A DNA stretch of 53,707 nucleotides from an uncultured Bacteroides sp. GTDB lineage: Bacteria > Bacteroidota > Bacteroidia > Bacteroidales > Bacteroidaceae. Below, in pieces: positions 50,452-53,707 of this stretch. The stretch spans positions 1 to 53,707 of the forward strand of contig CAMOWU010000010.1 of assembly GCA_946628545.1 (NCBI GenBank), read 5' to 3'. The notes under the pieces are model-generated. The model saw nothing but the letters and a program-made list of their open reading frames with translations. It was not told where the DNA came from and did not search any database. The position numbers and the translations under genes were made by a program. How positions within the stretch are numbered: position 1 is the first letter of the stretch; every line of letters starts with the position of its first letter.

Positions 50452-52110
50452 TTATGGCTGGAGGATGGAGCGGTATCTGGAAAGGTCGTTCAAGAGGCTG
50501 ATGGCCTCAATGGCATCCTCGTCGTCCTTGAGTTGCTCTTCGGATATGCCCCTTTGGAAGAACCAGCGTTTCACAATCTCCTGACGCATCAGGATCATGA
50601 TGTCTTTCTTGAAGTGATTGAACTCCAGCCCAAGGTTGTGCTGCAGTTTTTTCTCCAGGGCATCAAACTCTGCCTTGGCCTCGTTGTAGTAACCCTCGAA
50701 CTCGGCTGTGGCCTTGAGGTCTTTCAGTCGGCGCTCACTGAGTCGGTCGTACTTGAAGTCGCTGTCGATGGCCATCTGCTTGAAGTCCTCGAAGTCTTGG
50801 TCGCTGAGTGAGAACACTGCCACCGATGCAGGCTTCTGGTGGGTTTGGACATAGCGTGTGCCGTAGTCGAGCAACACGTCATCGTTGGAGAGGTAGAAGA
50901 GGATGTTGGCAAGGGTGTCGTGCTTCATCTCCACGTCGGGCTTGATGCCGCCACCATCGCGTACCTCACGGCCACCGGCGGTGTGGAAGACGTTGGTCAG
51001 GCTGTCGGGCACGCGGCCGTCGGCCCCTACCCTGCCCTCACGACGGCTCTTGTAGTCGATGGCTTGTATGCATCGTCCAGAGGGAATGTAGTATTTGGAG
51101 GAAGTGAGTTTGAGACTGCTGTTGTAGGGCAGGTCGCGAGGCACCTGAACCAGTCCCTTGCCGAAGGTGCGTGTGCCTAAGACCACGGCTCGGTCGAGGT
51201 CCTGCAACGACCCCGCCACAATCTCTGCCGCTGAGGCTGTATTGCCATTGACCATCACCACAAGAGGGATATCGAGGTCGAGGGGCGACGACTTGGTCTT
51301 ATAGACAGCGTTGGCGGCTTGCATCTTGCCTCGGGTGCTCACAATCTCCAGTCCTTTGGGCACGAAGAGGTTGACGATATTGATTGCCTCCTGCAACAGA
51401 CCGCCACCATTGCCGCGCAAATCGAGCACCAGGCTCTCGGCTCCCTCTTCCTTGAGGGCTATCACAGCCTTGCGAACGTCTTGCGAACAGTTCTCCGTGA
51501 ATCCCGTGAGCAGGATGTAGCCCACTTTGGGAGCAATCAGTCCCTGGTATTGGATGCTGGGCAGTTTGATGTTGCGGCGAGTGATGTTGTAGGACCGCTG
51601 TTTGGTTTCGCCGGGACGCATCACCTTGAGCGTGAAGGTGGTGCCGGGTTCGCCGCGGAGCATGTCGCTCACCTCGCTCACCGTCTTGCCCTTGAGGTCG
51701 GTGTTGTCGATTTGCTGCAGCACATCACCCACCTGCAAACCGAGTTCAGCGGCTGGCATATCCTCATAAGGCTCTGCGATGACCACCGTGGAGTCTTTCC
51801 TCATGCGGATAATCGAACCTATGCCGCCATACTTACCGGTGGTCATGATCTTGAGTTCGCTCATGTCTTCCTCGGGGTAATACACCGTGTATGGGTCCAG
51901 TTCCTCAAGCATGGCATCGATGCCAGTGCGTATCACCTTCTGGGCCTCGAGTGTATCGACATAGAAGAGGTCGAGTTCACGATAGAGCGAGTTGAAGATG
52001 TCGAGATTCTTGGCAATCTCGAAGTTGTGCTCATTTTTCTTGCCACCTTCCTGGGCGGTGGCTGGCAGTCCTGCAAGCGCTGCCAAAAGGTATATGATCA
52101 GTCGTTTCAT
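50452..52110 (-). CDS. S41-family C-terminal processing peptidase (CtpA-like)
   Basis: 552 aa with a signal peptide (ends LPATAQEG). PDZ domain at about 90-170 (KYGGIGSIIRMRKD; PAAELGLQVGDVLQQI), then the protease core with nucleophile Ser in VNGNTASAAEIVAG (near 292) and general-base Lys in TRTFGKGLVQ (near 315). A C-terminal helical extension is normal for Bacteroidetes members. These periplasmic proteases trim C-termini of envelope proteins; the target is unknown. It lies 54 bp after the thioredoxin-fold lipoprotein gene, probably the same operon. Confidence 0.93.
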   Translation of the reverse strand: MKRLIIYLLAALAGLPATAQEGGKKNEHNFEIAKNLDIFNSLYRELDLFYVDTLEAQKVIRTGIDAMLEELDPYTVYYPEEDMSELKIMTTGKYGGIGSIIRMRKDSTVVIAEPYEDMPAAELGLQVGDVLQQIDNTDLKGKTVSEVSDMLRGEPGTTFTLKVMRPGETKQRSYNITRRNIKLPSIQYQGLIAPKVGYILLTGFTENCSQDVRKAVIALKEEGAESLVLDLRGNGGGLLQEAINIVNLFVPKGLEIVSTRGKMQAANAVYKTKSSPLDLDIPLVVMVNGNTASAAEIVAGSLQDLDRAVVLGTRTFGKGLVQVPRDLPYNSSLKLTSSKYYIPSGRCIQAIDYKSRREGRVGADGRVPDSLTNVFHTAGGREVRDGGGIKPDVEMKHDTLANILFYLSNDDVLLDYGTRYVQTHQKPASVAVFSLSDQDFEDFKQMAIDSDFKYDRLSERRLKDLKATAEFEGYYNEAKAEFDALEKKLQHNLGLEFNHFKKDIMILMRQEIVKRWFFQRGISEEQLKDDEDAIEAISLLNDLSRYRSILQP

Positions 52111-52164
52111 TCAGTCAATGAGTCAAAGGGGTTGATGGGATTGACGGCCATTTGCCCACATCCA

Positions 52165-53313
52165 TCAAAGCAGTGCTTCGATTTCCTTTTCCACGTCGGT
52201 GATCACATCGCTGCGCTTCACCACCTCGTTGGAACGGTTGATGAGGAAGAAAGTGGGCAGGATGCTGACGCCATAGACCTTGGTGGCTGTTCCGTTGGTT
52301 TCATGGACGCAGACCCATGGCAGGTTCTCTGTCTGGTAGCGCCAATAGCTGAGGTCCTCGTCGAGCGACACCTGGTAGATCTCGAATCCACGTGAAGCAT
52401 ACTTCTCGTAGAGCGAACGCATCTGCCTGATGCGCTCTTTGGAGTTCTTGGCACTGTACTGCGTGAAGTCGAGCAGCACCACCTTGCCCTTGAGGCCAGT
52501 AAGGGCATGCATCTCATCGTCCACGTCGGGCAGGTTGATGTCGATAAGCCCTGTTTCCTGGATCTTGTCTTGGTCGATCTCCACCACCTTGGTTTCGGGT
52601 ATAGTGGTGTTCTTCATGCCCTCAATGACTTGGTTGCACAGCTGTTCTGTGCGCGGTGCGTCATGATAGGCCCCGTCCCAAGCCGTAGCCACAGTGGCAT
52701 AGACCTTGACGTCGGTACGGTCGGAATAGGGGTCGTAGAGCAGGAAAGAACCACGCAAGTCGCTGATGACCTGACTTACTGCATAGTAGGCGTAGGCTTT
52801 CACTGGCTCATTATAGATATAGTCGTAGGTCATCGTCTGCTTATAAGCCTTGATGAGCGACTGGATGCTGTCGGTGATGTCGCCTGGATACATCGAGGTG
52901 TTCTGCTCCAGTGCCACAATCTGATTCTGCAAGTCGTGCTGACGCTTGCTGATTTCCTTGATCTTCTGGCAGTTGTCGGATCCTTCCACTGTGTAGTCGG
53001 TGGCCATGGTGGGCAACGAAGCCTTGATGGTGATGGTCTCGGTGGAATCGACCGACAGGTGGATGAGGTTGTCTTCCACACGGAGGGTGTAGAACTCTGG
53101 GCAAAGCCCTTCGTTCTTGGCCGAGAATTCAAACTGTCCGTTGCCTTTCAGTCGGGTGGAATCGAGCAACTGGGCACCGTTGATACTATTGGCGAAGAAA
53201 TAGATGGTCTTGCCTTCGGCATCGGAGATGTTGCCTTTGACATGGAACTTGCCCGACTCATCGCAACTGGCCAGGCACAGTGCCAGAAAAGATAGGAATA
53301 ATAGACGTTTCAT
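52165..53313 (-). CDS. DUF4369/TlpA-like thioredoxin-fold lipoprotein without CXXC
   Basis: 382 aa with a lipoprotein signal and lipobox LASC (Cys17). The N-terminal ~110 residues are the DUF4369 beta domain (FHVKGNISDAEGKTIYFFAN), then a helical linker and a C-terminal TlpA/AhpC-like thioredoxin fold. Where a WxxWCxPC active site is expected the sequence reads LLDFTQYSAKNSKERIRQM, with no Cys; the cis-Pro (SILPTFFLINR) is kept. So redox activity is probably lost and a binding or structural role is more likely. Own promoter upstream (53336-53343). Confidence 0.82.
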   Translation of the reverse strand: MKRLLFLSFLALCLASCDESGKFHVKGNISDAEGKTIYFFANSINGAQLLDSTRLKGNGQFEFSAKNEGLCPEFYTLRVEDNLIHLSVDSTETITIKASLPTMATDYTVEGSDNCQKIKEISKRQHDLQNQIVALEQNTSMYPGDITDSIQSLIKAYKQTMTYDYIYNEPVKAYAYYAVSQVISDLRGSFLLYDPYSDRTDVKVYATVATAWDGAYHDAPRTEQLCNQVIEGMKNTTIPETKVVEIDQDKIQETGLIDINLPDVDDEMHALTGLKGKVVLLDFTQYSAKNSKERIRQMRSLYEKYASRGFEIYQVSLDEDLSYWRYQTENLPWVCVHETNGTATKVYGVSILPTFFLINRSNEVVKRSDVITDVEKEIEALL

Positions 53314-53335
53314 TACTTGATTGATTTTTATCTTG

Positions 53336-53343
53336 CAAAATTA
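53336..53343 (-). promoter_or_regulatory. -7 box for the DUF4369 lipoprotein gene
   Basis: TAATTTTG on the minus strand matches TAnnTTTG, about 23 bp from the start codon. A good -33 TTTG is not evident. Confidence 0.5.
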
Positions 53344-53398
53344 CAATTTATTTCTCAATCGAACATCATAAAAAACGGCAAAATTAGAAATTACTAAA

Positions 53399-53598
53399 GG
53401 GGACTTCTATAAATTCCCCGTTCATCAAATTAATAATCCGAAAAAGGTTGATATGAACTCTTTCGTAATTTCTGGTCTTTCTTTGCATCTGGCTGATTGT
53501 CATTCGGTCACAATGCCCGCATTGCTCCCTCATGCCGCACAGCCATCTGCTAAAGAAATCCTTCAGAAATTCCAGAAAGATATTTTATAGAAGCCCCC
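53399..53598. mobile_element. MITE-like element / internally deleted IS
   Basis: Ends are 15-bp inverted repeats with one mismatch: GGGGACTTCTATAAA (53399-53413) and TTTATAGAAGCCCCC (53584-53598). A TAAA direct repeat flanks both sides (53395-53398 and 53599-53602), a likely 4-bp target duplication. Inside is a 45-codon ORF (53453-53590, plus; starts MNSFVISGLSLHLADC, ends EILQKFQKDIL) whose stop lies in the right repeat, as if the two ends of a transposase gene had been joined by deletion. The 394-bp gap from 53314 otherwise holds only promoters. Confidence 0.72.
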
Positions 53599-53660
53599 TA
53601 AATGTTACCGCAATGCCAAATTCTGTAACACCACCTTTCGTCCATCAACCGCTTTTGGTG

Positions 53661-53668
53661 TAACTTTG
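53661..53668 (+). promoter_or_regulatory. Promoter of a gene running off the right edge
   Basis: TAACTTTG matches the -7 consensus, with TTTC at 53636-53639 near the -33 position. An ATG at 53703-53705, two bases before the window end, may start the next gene; its product cannot be read. Confidence 0.55.
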
Positions 53669-53707
53669 CGGGAAATAACAAACATCACAAAAGCAAGATA
53701 CAATGAC

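Overview
The window looks like Bacteroidales, most likely Prevotellaceae. The evidence is Bacteroidetes-type promoters (TTTG about 20 bp before TAnnTTTG), little Shine-Dalgarno signal, type IX secretion (T9SS) genes and C-terminal sorting tails, and a CAZyme cluster of the kind found in gut saccharolytic Bacteroidetes. I found no rRNA, tRNA or CRISPR array. Family names rest on motifs read by eye; no database search was possible.

Layout. 1-19.4 kb, all minus strand, is a polysaccharide-degrading cluster. It encodes a large secreted multi-domain protein, an alginate-lyase-fold protein, a GH88 unsaturated uronyl hydrolase, an alginate-lyase-fold/beta-helix fusion, GH97, GH31 and GH2 enzymes, plus an unrelated AAA-ATPase/nuclease-fold gene. 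The lyase, GH88 and fusion genes overlap by 4 bp each (ATGA), so they form one translationally coupled unit. Divergent from it (19.7-22.6 kb, plus) is a membrane-spanning sensor with a periplasmic propeller and a cytoplasmic AraC-type DNA-binding domain but no kinase or receiver. The shared 272-bp intergenic region holds opposed promoters and repeated GGAC/GTCC half-sites. No SusC/SusD pair lies in the window.

22.5-30.5 kb (minus) has an M15 peptidase and Bcp peroxiredoxin pair, then a four-gene envelope operon (two DUF3575-like proteins, one with a Lys/Ala-rich coiled-coil tail, an OmpA-like/TPR protein and an outer-membrane multi-barrel protein). 30.8-35.3 kb (minus) carries an M16 protease and NadB. 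35.5-45.3 kb (plus) carries a PH-domain membrane protein, DacB, AroA, a small CCGxHxxC membrane protein, PorW/SprE, PorX, thioredoxin, an acidic protein and TsaE. 45.4-53.3 kb (minus) carries DnaE, a B3/B4-domain protein, a small membrane protein, a CtpA-type S41 protease and a thioredoxin-fold lipoprotein lacking its CXXC. A 200-bp MITE-like element with 15-bp inverted ends and a TAAA duplication sits at 53.4 kb.

How it fits together. Two cluster proteins carry C-terminal tails of the kind exported by the T9SS, and PorX and PorW, regulators/accessories of that system, are encoded 20-25 kb away. The lyases should release unsaturated uronides for GH88, with GH97, GH31 and GH2 trimming neutral sugars. 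The kinase-less sensor is the obvious candidate regulator.

The intergenic DNA is unusually structured: modular hairpin repeats recur between CAZyme and housekeeping genes, and 9-10-bp tandem repeats lie just upstream of nadB, porW, tsaE and dnaE.
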